DNA of 64,000 nt from Elmis aenea (GCA_947652605.1 OX393577.1:59730108-59794107), one strand, 5' to 3'; shown: positions 34,970 to 45,623, numbered from the stretch's first letter. Notes: a model not told the origin generated them from the letters alone. Program-made: numbers and translations.

Positions 34970-35418
34970 TTTAAGTTTATATGATTCATTAATTTAATTA
35001 ATGGAAATTTGTTTGAATAAACAATAAAAATAAATATTTTTTTTTCACTTACCACTGGTAAATTTCCTATTGACTGTTTGCACGCTGAGCCTGCTTGCAG
35101 AAACAACAGTAAATTATAGTATGGCCATTTTGATACATACAACTCATCAGTGCCCTGTCCGGATTTTCTCTTTCTACATTTTTTAAGCTCACTGTTGAAT
35201 TGATTTCTAAGATTATGAATTTTTCTTTGTATCGCATCCACTGTTGTAGTAAATCGTACTGCCATTTCGGTAAACGCACTATGTTTCTTTACTCTATCTT
35301 TATACATTTTGCATGTTATGTCCCACAGTTCTTCTTTACTATGGTACATATTAATTAACACTTCTATTTCGAATTTTATCCACTCTTTTTTTCCTGCTTT
35401 ATCCTGTTTTTCATCCAT
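33542..35418 (-). CDS. Harbinger accessory MADF-BESS protein, two exons
   Basis: Exons 35418-35053 and 33958-33542 join in phase 0 (donor gtaagt, acceptor ttgactag) to 260 codons plus stop. Exon 1 encodes a MADF-like domain: EWIKFEIEVLINMYHSKEELW, then a helix with IQRKIHNLRNQFNSELKK, and KWPYYNLLLFL. Exon 2 has an acidic start, a low-complexity linker and a BESS-like end (DIFGKYVASEMRSL... then KFQKVILEINEEEEL). In PIF/Harbinger systems such a protein binds subterminal DNA and helps bring the transposase into the nucleus. The 1.1-kb intron contains exon 3 of the transposase on the other strand, so the two genes interlock. The MADF label rests on the tryptophan/basic helix pattern. No frame defects are seen. 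Confidence 0.8.
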
Positions 35419-35664
35419 GTTTTTAATTTTTTAAATGTTTTGATTGTACTTCACAGTCGACACTTATTCCACAAAAGTAGACGGCCAGTCAACTACTGAG
35501 ATATCTGTCTGACACTTTTGAACTTGCAAATAATCAGTGTTTACATCTGCTGGTATAGATGTGTCGACACATGTAGCTAGTGATAGAAATATATATCTCT
35601 GACATAAATTTTTCACTGTTTACATTAATCACAATTTCTGTCTGACATAAATATCATGCAATAT

Positions 35665-35685
35665 GTGTCAGATGTAAACGTACCT
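35665..35685 (-). repeat. Right terminal inverted repeat of the Harbinger element
   Basis: Perfect 21-bp partner of the left end, followed by the TTA duplication at 35686-35688. Confidence 0.9.
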
Positions 35686-35769
35686 TTAGTCCTGAAATAT
35701 CCTGAAAAGTCTTCACAAACTTTATATTACAGTTCTATTTATAACTTTCCTATTATCGACAGTTTACAT

Positions 35770-35952
35770 TTAAACTTTGTTATTCACACTTAAGTAAGTG
35801 GCATAAGTTTTAAGAGTAGTTACAAACACATGAAAATGTTGTTTCTGATTTATATTCATACCATTGCCGCCACCAAAACAAGGATAATAAAGTACTACAC
35901 ACAACTTTTTGGTAACTAATACAATTTGACTGGATTTACTTACAAATTTCAC
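35770..35952 (-). CDS. Possible terminal exon of an unidentified gene
   Basis: The minus frame from 35952 to a TAA at 35770 has 60 codons and follows an acceptor-like ttacatttcttgag. The peptide contains QIVLVTKKLCVVLYYPCFGG and QKQHFHVFVTTLKTYATYL, a plausible mixed beta-type composition with two cysteines. It lies just outside the Harbinger element. No upstream exon is found and the product is unknown. A chance frame cannot be excluded. Confidence 0.28.
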   Translation of the reverse strand: MKFVSKSSQIVLVTKKLCVVLYYPCFGGGNGMNINQKQHFHVFVTTLKTYATYLSVNNKV

Positions 35953-36311
35953 CTCAAGAAATGTAAATTAAAATACCTATGTAATTGTACATCGAAAATT
36001 ACCCTAATTTCGTAAATTTAAAGTCAAATTCCGAAAAGCTATCTTATGAAATGTATAGCAATGAAAAACTTCCCTGAAAAATGTTTGAGCAAAGTAAAAA
36101 ATAGTTTAAAAGTAGTTTAGCAAATTTAATTATATCACAAATTAGCTAATTGTCCTTTATAGCCCACTAAATTAATTGCTGTTGCTAGTATATAGTTATA
36201 GTTGACTGGCCACATCATTTATACGTGTGTTGTGTGTATAAATAATAATTACTCATATGTTCATAAATTACAGCAGGATTTTTTAATTTTTAAGGGCTCT
36301 ATGTTGTATAT
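35953..36311. other. AT-rich spacer
   Basis: No feature seen. Confidence 0.4.
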
Positions 36312-37260
36312 AGTATAGAGTGATCCAAATTCGATGGGATTACATGGGTATATCGCTTAATAGTCAAGATATAGAAACAGTTAAATTACCGAAAATGTGC
36401 AGCTTTTTGGGATAAACTCAGAGCCGTTTTCAAAAATATTCTATCATTTCCGATTTATGAGTTATAAGCAAAAAATTGTTTTTTCATCATATTAATGTGT
36501 CATATTTCTGTTATTGTTGTAAATATCGAAGAAATGTGTGAAGATTATTTTTGCAAATCGATCTTAACACAATAAAATTAACATGTAACCACAAAATTAC
36601 TTCAATAAGTGTTCAAATTGACCTTCATCATTTTCAATACTTAATCGCACTCTCTTTAAAAGCCATTTTAAATACAAAACATTATTTCTCGAATTTTTTT
36701 TGCACTCTGTTCCTTATTTTCAACTTTCCCGAAAAATGGGTTTGATTTTCCAAAAATTTCACTGGACCACAGTTGTAGCCCATAAAATTTTTTATCTGGA
36801 ATGGGCCGTCCGTTTTTTTGTACAACCTTTCGTTCTAAAGATACAGCGGTTGCAAAGTCTAAGAAACAATTGATTGAAGTTTTTAAATTTCTCACATTTT
36901 TTTTGTAGAAACTGCTTTATAACTTTTAAACCATTGCCTGTAGACAAAAAATAATTATGACCAATTTTGTAGAGAATTTTATGCTCTATTAAAAAGCTGT
37001 GAGGTATTTTACGATAAAATTGATATTTTCGGAGACAGTCTTATAAATGCAGAAGTGTAAAAAAATTAAGTAAGTGTTGATATCTGCTTAGCACTTGATT
37101 TTAGGAGAAAGTTTTACTTACAATTTTTTCGTAGAAAAAGGCCTCTATCACCACTTAAAATATTTGCTGTGATAACGGGGACACCCTGTATAAGGGTTGA
37201 TCTATTTATTTTTAATGATGCGCAAGTTACAAAGGTTTTTTAAAGATAAACATACGTAGG
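36312..37260. repeat. Composite: family B arm inside a family C remnant
   Basis: 36312-36546 matches the left arm of the family C palindrome (ccaaattcgatgggatta onward). 36547-37190 is one arm of family B, ending gataacggggacaccctg. From 37193 the family C sequence resumes (ataagggttgat, then gcgcaagttac). A B element appears to have entered a C element and then lost one B arm. Confidence 0.65.
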
Positions 37261-38794
37261 TAAAAACAAAGAATAGGCTGCGAAAACAAACAAAATACAA
37301 GGTTTGAAATATTTTGTCTGCCAGTTGACGAATCGTGTATGTTAGAAATGACTTATTGTGTTATTAACTTGGTAACAGTATAGTATTGTAAGGTTGTTAA
37401 TTTTAAATAATGTAGTTGGATTCTTTGTTGATAATTCGATACTGCTGTCTGGTGATTTTGTGTATTTTCCTTCTCATATTTCCTTGTAACAAGAGAGTCT
37501 GTTGTAACATGCGGGTTAATTCTATCCGCAGTTTGCACGTGTGCTTGTACAATTTTTTAAATTTTATCATAAACGTTTGGTATTCGTACAAAATAAAAAA
37601 GTCTTTAGTTTTACTAGCAACGTTTTAAATATTTTATATGTAAATGAATGGTTGTTGTTACGATCATTTGCACAACGATTTTACAGTTTGTTTTTGAAAA
37701 TAAGCTTACCGTAAACTTTAATAAATAACAAAAAAACTGACTAAAATAGTTTCAGATATTTATTGTATTTAAAAAAAAATCTAGTTTGATGTGGCCAGTA
37801 TCAGATAATTAATTATTTTGTCTTTTATGATACTTTTTAACCTTCTTAAAGACGTTTAAGTATGGTTTCTTCTAGAAAGATGTCATTATTTATAAGCTTT
37901 CTATTTCAGACATTAAATGACTTAAGGCGAGTTTATAGAAGACGTTTTTTTGTTTTTGTTTTTAAAGCTTATTGATGTAGTTGACTACGATTAACTTTGT
38001 ATAAAAAAAAATCGCATCAATTATGCTGCTTCTTTTAGGAAAAATACAGCAAATGCATTGTATGTAACGTTTATATAACTGAAAAGATGAAATTTACCAG
38101 GTGATGATCAGTTCAAATCCTAATTTAGACGATAGAAGAATGTCTTTTGAATTTCCATCGAAAGTTTTAACGTAAAAATATACCATTTTATGCTACTTTC
38201 ATCGCATTTTTATACTGTACAAGATTTTTAGGGTTGTCTAATAACAATGGCGATTTTAAGGTAATTATGATCTCCGTATAATGAGTAGAATATTTTGCTG
38301 TACATATTATGTACCTACGTCACTTTTTCTCGAAACTCAAATAGGCTCTAATGCATTGATTAGGTGGAAAAAAACCTTAAATGTACGAAAATCTACCCGA
38401 TAATCGATGTAACATTTATTAAAATAACAATTAACAATCAAATTTTTTTAACCTAGTTTATATTTAATTCAAAATTATCACTTTGGGTTGGTCATGCTGG
38501 TTTGTTGCAAATACGATTCATTTTAATTTAAGCTGAGTTTTAAATAAAATTACAAAGTAGAACAGGGTTGTTTTTAATTAATGTCGGTGGTTGGTTGAAG
38601 CCAACTTTACAAACAAACAAAACTAAAAACAAACTTTGACCGAACTGGTTAGTAATGGCGTTTTTAAAATTTGACGTAATTTAAAAATTAAATGACCATT
38701 GGCGATTGCTATTTAAAAAAATATTATCGAAAAAATAATAACTTGGACAATTTTAGATTTTAGGGCTGCCGTACCCGCCTATTTATTTCTCACT
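37261..38794. other. AT-rich intergenic sequence
   Basis: No gene or repeat is recognised. The overlapping frames around 37353-37628 are shadows of each other with no domain. Confidence 0.45.
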
Positions 38795-39671
38795 TAATAA
38801 GCTAAAGTACATTTTGCCAAAACAATATGCCAAAATATTAAAATCTTACATATCCGATCGAATGTTTCGTGTCATGCAAGAGAGAGATTACTGAAACATG
38901 GGAAATATAAATGCAGGAGTACCCCAAGGTAGTGTTTTGGGACCTATTTTATACTTGTTGTACGCTTGCGACATTCCACAGATTCAAAACGTCACAATTG
39001 CAACTTTTGCTGACGATACAGCCATCTTGGCAATTGGTAATGACAATATAGAAACAGCTGCTTAACTTCAAGAAGCATGCAACAGAGTAACTTATTGGAC
39101 TAAAAGGTGGAGAGTAAGAATCCACGAGAGTAAATCAGCGCATATTGACTTTACTTAAAAGCAAAATGAACAATTCCCGATATCAATAAACAATGCCAAA
39201 ATCCCACATTGCGATACAGCAAAATACTTGGGAATGAATCTGGTTATTCGTCTTCGATGGTATGAACACATAAAGAAAAAAAAAATAACTTGACCTTTAA
39301 TACAAAAAAAAACTTTCTGATTAAAAGAAAATCACAATTGTCTGTGCACAATAAGTTACTACTATACAAACAAATCCTTAAGCCAGTCTGGACTTATTGG
39401 GTTCAGCTCTGGGGATGTGCAGCCAAAAGATAAGATCCAGGTCTTTCAAAATAGAGTGTTCCGAGGTATTGTCGATGCTCCATGGTACTATCGGGATGAC
39501 CATCTACACAGGGATCTGAAGATCCCAACCGTCAGAGAAGACATCAAAAAGTTTGCAGAAAAGCACGAGGGAACACTTCAGTCCCATGGCAACACCGAGG
39601 TGCTGCAGCTCCTAGATAATGCTGTTTTGAAAAGAAGACTCAAGAGGACCAAACCTTTTGAACTAGTGTAG
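38795..39671 (+). pseudogene. Decayed jockey-clade LINE ORF2 fragment
   Basis: A plus-strand relic of the same family as the intact element at 41275-45609. It begins inside the reverse transcriptase (KLKYILPKQYAKILKSYIS) and contains [20 protein letters not shown] and the catalytic ATFADDTA block. It then passes through several stops and frameshifts into an open stretch (39417-39671) ending RRLKRTKPFELV, which matches the intact copy's C terminus. It is 5'-truncated and has at least five in-frame stops, so it is clearly dead and older than its neighbour. Confidence 0.85.
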
Positions 39672-41260
39672 TGTACCTATATCGCAATACAGAGCTAAAG
39701 CAGGAATAGTGAACCTGTGCGTAACACGACAAACTTGTTTTATGTTAGAAACTAAGAAACACCAATAGGGACATCTTGAAAAATAGATTAGTCTTCATAG
39801 TAACTATTTAAATATAGAGAAAAAAAACTTAATTTAAATTTTTAACAAATCAAGTTAAAGTTGCGTAAGAACCCTGCATTGCCTAAAAGTATCTTCAACT
39901 ATTTTAAGTGTTTTGTATCACTATGTATATTTTTAATGTTTTACATTCAAAATCATATTTTCTTTAAGAAATGCATAAGATGTATTATACAAATTATATT
40001 AAGCCATCTACGATATTTTTAAAAATTTGCCAGATTCTGAACTTAAAGAAAATATTAATAATTCACAACCTGACAGTGCCATTCAATTTTTACACCAAAT
40101 ATGAAGAAGTATAATTTTGAATGCACCAATAAATTACACCAGCTTTTAGTTACTTAATTTATCAAAATTATGGGAACCAAAAAATTGATTATCGCCAAAA
40201 ACATCCAAAGATATATTTTAAAAACAACTTATTCTATCGGTCGACATTAATTTTAGAACATGATTATACCTATTTTCGTAATAGTTTATAGTAAAAGAAA
40301 ATAAAACGTTTTCCAAAAAAGTGAAAAAATATAGCATTTGTTTTTTTGTTTCATTATTGTAAACTTATCTTATCCCGAGTTTGGCGTTTAAGTTTCCGAC
40401 TTTAAGACACAATGAAAGAGCAAAACGCGACCTTTAAAAAAATCCTCATCCTGACTCGTCGCTTGATTGTAACCAAGCAATTAAGGTGAGACGAGAAGAA
40501 ACAAAATCGAAACTGTCAGTGTAATGTAAACGGATGGAAGCATAAACAAAACTGCAGCAACCACCTACAGCGTTTATTCTTGAGAGTTAAGTTTAAATTC
40601 AGTTGTTCTTTTTTGGTTTCGTGCTGTTTCAATTTTAGATAGCAAACCGGGCTGCTGGTTTGTCAACTTCGTGTGAAATTAATTGTATGTAATTTATTAT
40701 TTCTTGATTACTTTATTACATTTTCTAAACTGAATGTAGCACACATTTCAACAAAAAAAAATTAATTAAATTCTCTGAGAAACTGTACGTGTTGTGAAAG
40801 TACTCACAAATGACAGCTTTAATATTTTATATTTTTTTGTTCGTGTTGTATTAATGTTGTCTTGAATTTAAAAATCTTATCAGCTCTTTTTATTTCATTT
40901 CAATTATTACGATATTTCAGGTGATCTGTATGTATAGAAAAAAATAATTTAATCTTGCTATAATTATTTGTTTTGGTTTAATTATAAAAGATAAAACTTG
41001 AAGTTTTTGTGCACTATGGGTAAATAAAAGGCAAATAAACACGGTGTGTCAGCTATTTTTATTGCATTTAGTTTTAGGCCAGTGGTCCTAGTGTTTAATT
41101 TCTCTTGATCGACATTTTTAGAAACATTAAACAGTGAGGTAAAAATAAGGAACAAAAAATTGTAAAATCAAATATCTAATAAGCACTCATTTTGTGACAA
41201 GAAGAAAATTTGCTCGCAATCTTAAGCTTGATAATATATCACAGTCCAAAGAACCAGTTT
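39672..41260. other. Intergenic, part 3' UTR of the decayed LINE
   Basis: The first 100-150 bases probably belong to the relic's 3' UTR. 40380-40680 is slightly GC-richer and includes a ttttag before a short 17-codon frame. No gene is supported. Confidence 0.35.
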
Positions 41261-41492
41261 AAAAAAGTTTTTCTTTTTTTTTTTTTTTTTTATTTTTTTT
41301 TTAAATTAAAACACTAGGTGTTTAAACACTAAAACTGGTCTAGAAGTAAGACCAACCATTAGTTTGTATCTGTTAAATCTTAAATCTAAGTTACTTAGCT
41401 AAAATCAGTCCAGCGACGTATTTTAGTTGACTTTGTTATTCTTAGGGAAATAAAGACACTAACACTTGCACAATGCTCTGCTTTTACACAGA

Positions 41493-44162
41493 TCACTTAG
41501 AAAGTTCGAACGGTTTGGTTCTCTTCAGTCTACGACATAGGTTTTGGTTGTCTAGCAGCTGGAGAACTTCTGGATTTTCGTGTAGGTGAAGCCTGGCTTC
41601 ATGCTTCTTTGCAAATCTTTTGATTTCTTCTTCAACGGTTAAGATACCCAGGTCTCGATGAAGGTCGGAGTTTCTGACAAACCAGGGAGCGTTGGGCATT
41701 TCATGTAACACCTTGTTTTGGACAGTTTGTATCTTACGTATATTTGTAATTTTTGCACACCCCCATAGTTGTATTCCATACAACCATGTAGGTCTAATAA
41801 TTTGTTTGTAAATCAAAATTTTGTTGTATAATGACAGTTTGGAATATTTACCAATAAGCCATCTGTATTGTGCGGTTTTAATTTTAAACTCCTTTTCTTT
41901 TTTCTTAATATGTTCTTTCCACCTTAATTTAGCATCAAGAGTCATACCAAGATACTTTGCAGTGTTTGCGTGTGAGACAATGGTTTCATTGATTGTTATT
42001 GCTGGAGAGTTTCTCAATCTTTTATTTGTAAAGTTGATATGGACTGATTTCGTTTCATTTAGTTTAATTTTCCACTTATTGGTCCATTCGTGTATGGCAT
42101 CACTAGCTGTTTGTAGTTTTTTGGTGGAAATTATATCTGTTTTACCTGTTGCCAGCAATGCTGTATCGTCCGCGAAAGTAGCCAATTTCACTTGATTCAG
42201 TTTTGGTATATCAATGGTGTAGAGTAGATACAGGACAGGTCCAAGGACACTCCCCTGTGGCACTCCTGCTTGTATTTCTTTCAATTCCGAATAGGCTTCT
42301 CCTTGTTTTACTCTAAAAAGTCTATTAGAAATGTAGGAAGTTAAAATTTTTACATATTGGTAGGGCAATATTTTGTTAAGTTTATAGATTAATCCTTCAT
42401 GCCACACTTTGTCGAAGGCTTGTGCGACATCAAGAAATAGCGCTGAACAGACATTCTTTTCTTCAAGTGCTTTTTCTATTATAGCGGTAATACGGTGTAC
42501 TTGATCTATCGTTGAGTGTTTAGGTCTGAATCCGAATTGATGATCAGGAATTAGTGATGCATTCTGAATGATTGGTTTTAATCGTTTAAGTATTAATTTT
42601 TCAAACAACTTTGATGTTGTAGTCAACAGAGAGATTGGCCTATATGATTTGGCATCGTGTGGAGGTTTACCAGGTTTTGGCAGCATAATTACTTCTGCTA
42701 CTTTCCAATTTGCCGGTACATATTTTAGTCTAATCGCAGCATTAAAAATATATGTTAGCATGACAATTCCTTTTTTTGGCAGTTGTTTCAGAATCTGTCC
42801 TGTGATTAAATCAAACCCTGGTGTTTTTTTCGGGCTCAGATTATTTTTAATTTCGTTAGCTACTTCTTTTGGCGTAACTGGAGCAATTTCTTCTGATATA
42901 ATATTTTCTACGTGCGTTGGTGTAAAATTATTTTGTATTTGATTTGGCGTAAATACGTCAGCTAAATAACTGGCAAATAAATCCGCTTTTTGTTGATCTT
43001 CACGAGCCCAATCGCCTGGCCCATTCCTGATAGGCGGTATTGACATAATTGGCCTTTTTATTCTTTTTGTGACCTTCCACAATGAGTAGTCAGTTTCTTT
43101 CTCAGCTGTTAAGTTCGTAAGAAACGAATTCAGAGAATCGAATTTCAATTTGTAAATTTCACGTTTTAACTGCTGTGCTTTACTATTTAATATTGTCTTA
43201 TCAGAAGGTTGACGTGTTTGTTGCCACCGTCTTCTTGCTTTTCTCTTTTCTTTGACTAGGTTTCGGATTTCAACCGGGTAATTCACTCCTTTTGTGATAT
43301 GAGTCGATTCTTTGGTGTTTTTGAAAGCAACTTTTTGTAATAATGTGGTAAAATTCTCTGATTCTATGTCGAGTTGTTCAGTTGATTTTAATTGAACATT
43401 TAAATTGATTTCTTCTTGTAAATTAATTCTAAAGCTTTCCCAGTCCGTTGTTTTGTTGACAAGTGTTGGTTTTGCTTCTTTTTTAATGATTTTTTCACTT
43501 AGTGTCAAGACAACAGCTGAGTGATCAGATTCTAAATCAAAACATTCATTAGTTTCAATAAAATTCGGTGAGACTTTTTTAGAAATGAAAAAGTCTAGAA
43601 GGTCTGGTATTTTGTTTTTATCGGTAGGCCAGTAAGTTGGTTTACCTGTTGAGTGAAAATTTCCTCCTATACTTCTGATGGCTCTCCTTAGAGCTTCTCC
43701 TTTTGTATTGGTTATTCTTGCACCCCAATCTAAGTGTTTGGCATTAAAATCCCCACCTAATATGAATCTTTCTCCCATGTGTTGTAAGAGGTTTTTATAG
43801 TTTTCAGTTTTGAGGTTGTATTTTGGTGGTAAGTAGACAGCTCCAATTTTGATATCCTGTTTTGTTGATTTAATCACCACCGTAGTTAGTTGTATACTTT
43901 CATCTTGGATTGGATGATCTTCGTAATGGTTGATCGCTTCTTTAATGATTATCGCACTTCCTCCTTTGGCTTTATTGTCAGGATGAATGGTGTGATAGCA
44001 TTTAAAGCCTTTTATTTTTATATATGATTGGTTAGTGAGATGTGTCTCTGAGATCAGACACACATCAATGTGCTGTTCGTTTAGAAAGACTTCTATCTCT
44101 GCTTTTTTACTGACAAATCCATTGGCATTCCATGTAACAATTCGTAGATCTTTATACTCCAT
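41493..44162 (-). CDS. Jockey ORF2: endonuclease and reverse transcriptase (889 aa)
   Basis: This is the enzyme of target-primed reverse transcription. An apurinic-type endonuclease occupies about residues 1-225, with N11 (WNANG), E39 (ISETH), D138/N140 (GGDFNAKH) and the SDH catalytic triplet at 212-214. A basic linker (300-345) follows. The reverse transcriptase spans about 485-760: [53 protein letters not shown], and the catalytic FADD at 663-666. The C terminus ends with the basic RRLKRTKPFEL. No RNase H domain is seen, consistent with the jockey clade. The ATG starts three bases after the ORF1 stop, so translation probably depends on reinitiation. No internal defects. Confidence 0.93.
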   Translation of the reverse strand: MEYKDLRIVTWNANGFVSKKAEIEVFLNEQHIDVCLISETHLTNQSYIKIKGFKCYHTIHPDNKAKGGSAIIIKEAINHYEDHPIQDESIQLTTVVIKSTKQDIKIGAVYLPPKYNLKTENYKNLLQHMGERFILGGDFNAKHLDWGARITNTKGEALRRAIRSIGGNFHSTGKPTYWPTDKNKIPDLLDFFISKKVSPNFIETNECFDLESDHSAVVLTLSEKIIKKEAKPTLVNKTTDWESFRINLQEEINLNVQLKSTEQLDIESENFTTLLQKVAFKNTKESTHITKGVNYPVEIRNLVKEKRKARRRWQQTRQPSDKTILNSKAQQLKREIYKLKFDSLNSFLTNLTAEKETDYSLWKVTKRIKRPIMSIPPIRNGPGDWAREDQQKADLFASYLADVFTPNQIQNNFTPTHVENIISEEIAPVTPKEVANEIKNNLSPKKTPGFDLITGQILKQLPKKGIVMLTYIFNAAIRLKYVPANWKVAEVIMLPKPGKPPHDAKSYRPISLLTTTSKLFEKLILKRLKPIIQNASLIPDHQFGFRPKHSTIDQVHRITAIIEKALEEKNVCSALFLDVAQAFDKVWHEGLIYKLNKILPYQYVKILTSYISNRLFRVKQGEAYSELKEIQAGVPQGSVLGPVLYLLYTIDIPKLNQVKLATFADDTALLATGKTDIISTKKLQTASDAIHEWTNKWKIKLNETKSVHINFTNKRLRNSPAITINETIVSHANTAKYLGMTLDAKLRWKEHIKKKEKEFKIKTAQYRWLIGKYSKLSLYNKILIYKQIIRPTWLYGIQLWGCAKITNIRKIQTVQNKVLHEMPNAPWFVRNSDLHRDLGILTVEEEIKRFAKKHEARLHLHENPEVLQLLDNQNLCRRLKRTKPFELSK

Positions 44163-44165
44163 GAA

Positions 44166-45479
44166 TTATTTCCTTTTTGGGATAGCTCCTGTTGCTTTTG
44201 CTTCCAGTGTGTCTATTCTCTCATTGATTTTGTTAAGCATATTCATCATCTGCTGCATCATCTGTTGCATAGATGTGCTTTCACTTAAGTTGGGTGCTTG
44301 AGATTTAGCAGCTTGTGTATTTCTATTTCCGCTAGTTGCATCAGCATAGGAAATTTGACCTGTAGTTTTCTTTGATGTAAAGGTTCTTGTTTCTTGCCTT
44401 TTTGATGGTTTCTTTTGACTTTCTTCTCTTCTTTTCTGCAGTGCTTTGGCAACAGCACAGCCACGATAATTGGCTGGATGTGCTTCTGCACAATTAGAGC
44501 ACCTAGCTGGTGTAGTTTTAGGTTTGGTACATGTTGCAGTCAGATGATTACCAGCGCATTTAACGCATGTGGCTACGCGCTGGCAGTATTTTTGAGTGTG
44601 CCCGAATCGTTGACATCTTTTGCATTGGGGAATTAGTTTGTTATTCCTTAGTGCTTCAATCTTGATTTTTAGGTGACATATATCCTGTATTTCAAAGATT
44701 TTTTTAATGTCCTCCTCGTTATGGAATGTAAGCATGAACAATGGCAAGTGGGTTGTCACAACTTTCTCATTTACCGTCCTCTTGCTAATTTTGTTGGTTA
44801 CTTCCAGTATCTTAAAACCTCTGGCTTGCAATTCTGCTTTAATCTCTTCTGTATCACATGTAGGATGCAGATTTCTCACCATTACTCTTATAGGCCTAGT
44901 CTGTTTGTTTTCGTATGTATGCCATTCCGCATTTGCTTCATTCATTATTTTTGTTATCTCTCTATAATCTTTTTCAGTTTCTACATTAATTTTTACTTGT
45001 TTGTTATTCATTAAACTGTTACTGTATTTAATGTTTGCTGTCTGAAGAGTATTGTTTAATGTATTGTAATCGTCTACATTGCTTATTACCACAGGTGGTG
45101 GTTTACGTGTCGTATTTAACTTTGTTTTAGGGTCAGCTTTAGCGCTAGGTTCGCTTTTTTCGGGCGACGCTGTAGCTTTTCTTTTTTTATTTTTAGGTAG
45201 TAGCCATTCTGTTTCTTTGGCTACTAATTCTTCTTCCTCATCAGAATTTGCCGGACTATAATTAATTTTTAACTGGGCTGTTTCTATGAATTTTTTTAAT
45301 TCGTTTATCTCATCTCGGGCAATCTTGAGCTGCTGTTTCAGTATGGTGACCTCAGTTGGTTCCGTGTTTATTGTTTTTGCGGGTGTTGCATTCCGTTGTG
45401 GCGTTACTGCAACGGTTGCATGTAGGGCACACGGTATTGCACGTGTCGTCATTTTTACGCGATAGCTTTGACGGGTCAC
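44166..45479 (-). CDS. Jockey ORF1: Gag-like nucleic-acid-binding protein (437 aa)
   Basis: The N-terminal third has a coiled-coil-like stretch (about 40-70) and a low-complexity acidic and lysine-rich linker. Residues 195-285 form an RRM-like PRE_C2HC-type region (RPIRVMVRNLHPTCDTEEIK...). Three zinc knuckles follow: C286/C289/H294/C299, C305/C308/H312/C317 and C327/C330/H334/C341. The tail (405-430) is again predicted coiled coil. This is the standard architecture of jockey ORF1 proteins, which coat element RNA and guide it to the nucleus. It ends in TAA, three bases before the ORF2 ATG. Confidence 0.92.
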   Translation of the reverse strand: MTRQSYRVKMTTRAIPCALHATVAVTPQRNATPAKTINTEPTEVTILKQQLKIARDEINELKKFIETAQLKINYSPANSDEEEELVAKETEWLLPKNKKRKATASPEKSEPSAKADPKTKLNTTRKPPPVVISNVDDYNTLNNTLQTANIKYSNSLMNNKQVKINVETEKDYREITKIMNEANAEWHTYENKQTRPIRVMVRNLHPTCDTEEIKAELQARGFKILEVTNKISKRTVNEKVVTTHLPLFMLTFHNEEDIKKIFEIQDICHLKIKIEALRNNKLIPQCKRCQRFGHTQKYCQRVATCVKCAGNHLTATCTKPKTTPARCSNCAEAHPANYRGCAVAKALQKRREESQKKPSKRQETRTFTSKKTTGQISYADATSGNRNTQAAKSQAPNLSESTSMQQMMQQMMNMLNKINERIDTLEAKATGAIPKRK

Positions 45480-45570
45480 CGACCGGTGAGTCGTCCGATA
45501 TCACTCGCGTCCAATGATATCAAAACATTATTCGCACGTAATCACTGGCGTAGACACTTTTTCACTCAGC

Positions 45571-45604
45571 ACGTCTACACTCAATGAAAGTCAATCGATT
45601 ACTC
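45571..45604 (-). promoter_or_regulatory. Jockey internal promoter: initiator and DPE
   Basis: Taking the A at 45603 as +1 (minus strand tttgAGTAATC), an AGACGT motif lies at 45576-45571, exactly +28 to +33. This fits the downstream promoter element RGWYVT known from jockey, Doc and I elements. There is no TATA box upstream, as expected because these elements carry their promoter inside the transcribed region. The initiator match is only fair. Confidence 0.6.
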
Positions 45605-45623
45605 AAAAAAAAAAAGTTTTTCT

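Larger units (their letters stand above)
32239..35685. mobile_element. Apparently intact PIF/Harbinger transposon
   Basis: The terminal repeats start AGGTACGTTTACATCTGACA and are perfect for 21 bp. The target duplication is TTA on both sides (32236-32238 and 35686-35688), as expected for PIF/Harbinger. The 3447-bp interior encodes both proteins this superfamily needs: a DDE transposase (plus) and a MADF/Myb-like protein (minus). Subterminal regions carry repeats of GTTTACAT (near 32246, 32309, 32402, 35539, 35627 and 35672) and ctgacata/ctgacaga motifs, likely binding sites for the MADF protein. Neither gene shows a stop or frameshift. This is the best candidate for a recently active DNA transposon in the window. 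Confidence 0.92.
41275..45609 (-). mobile_element. Full-length jockey-clade LINE with intact ORFs
   Basis: Both ORFs are open, a poly(A)-type tail (41275-41311) ends the minus strand, and a 14-bp duplication aaaaaagtttttct flanks the element (41261-41274 and 45610-45623). The layout in minus-strand order is: 5' UTR of about 130 bp with a downstream-type promoter, ORF1, a 3-base gap, ORF2, a 3' UTR of about 180 bp and the A-rich tail. A perfect duplication and intact frames indicate recent insertion and possible activity. The relic at 38795-39671 shows that the family has been in this region before. Confidence 0.92.

Noticed and set aside
41821..42942. Plus-strand open frames across the jockey ORF2
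   Set aside because: They are antisense shadows of a gene with clear catalytic motifs.
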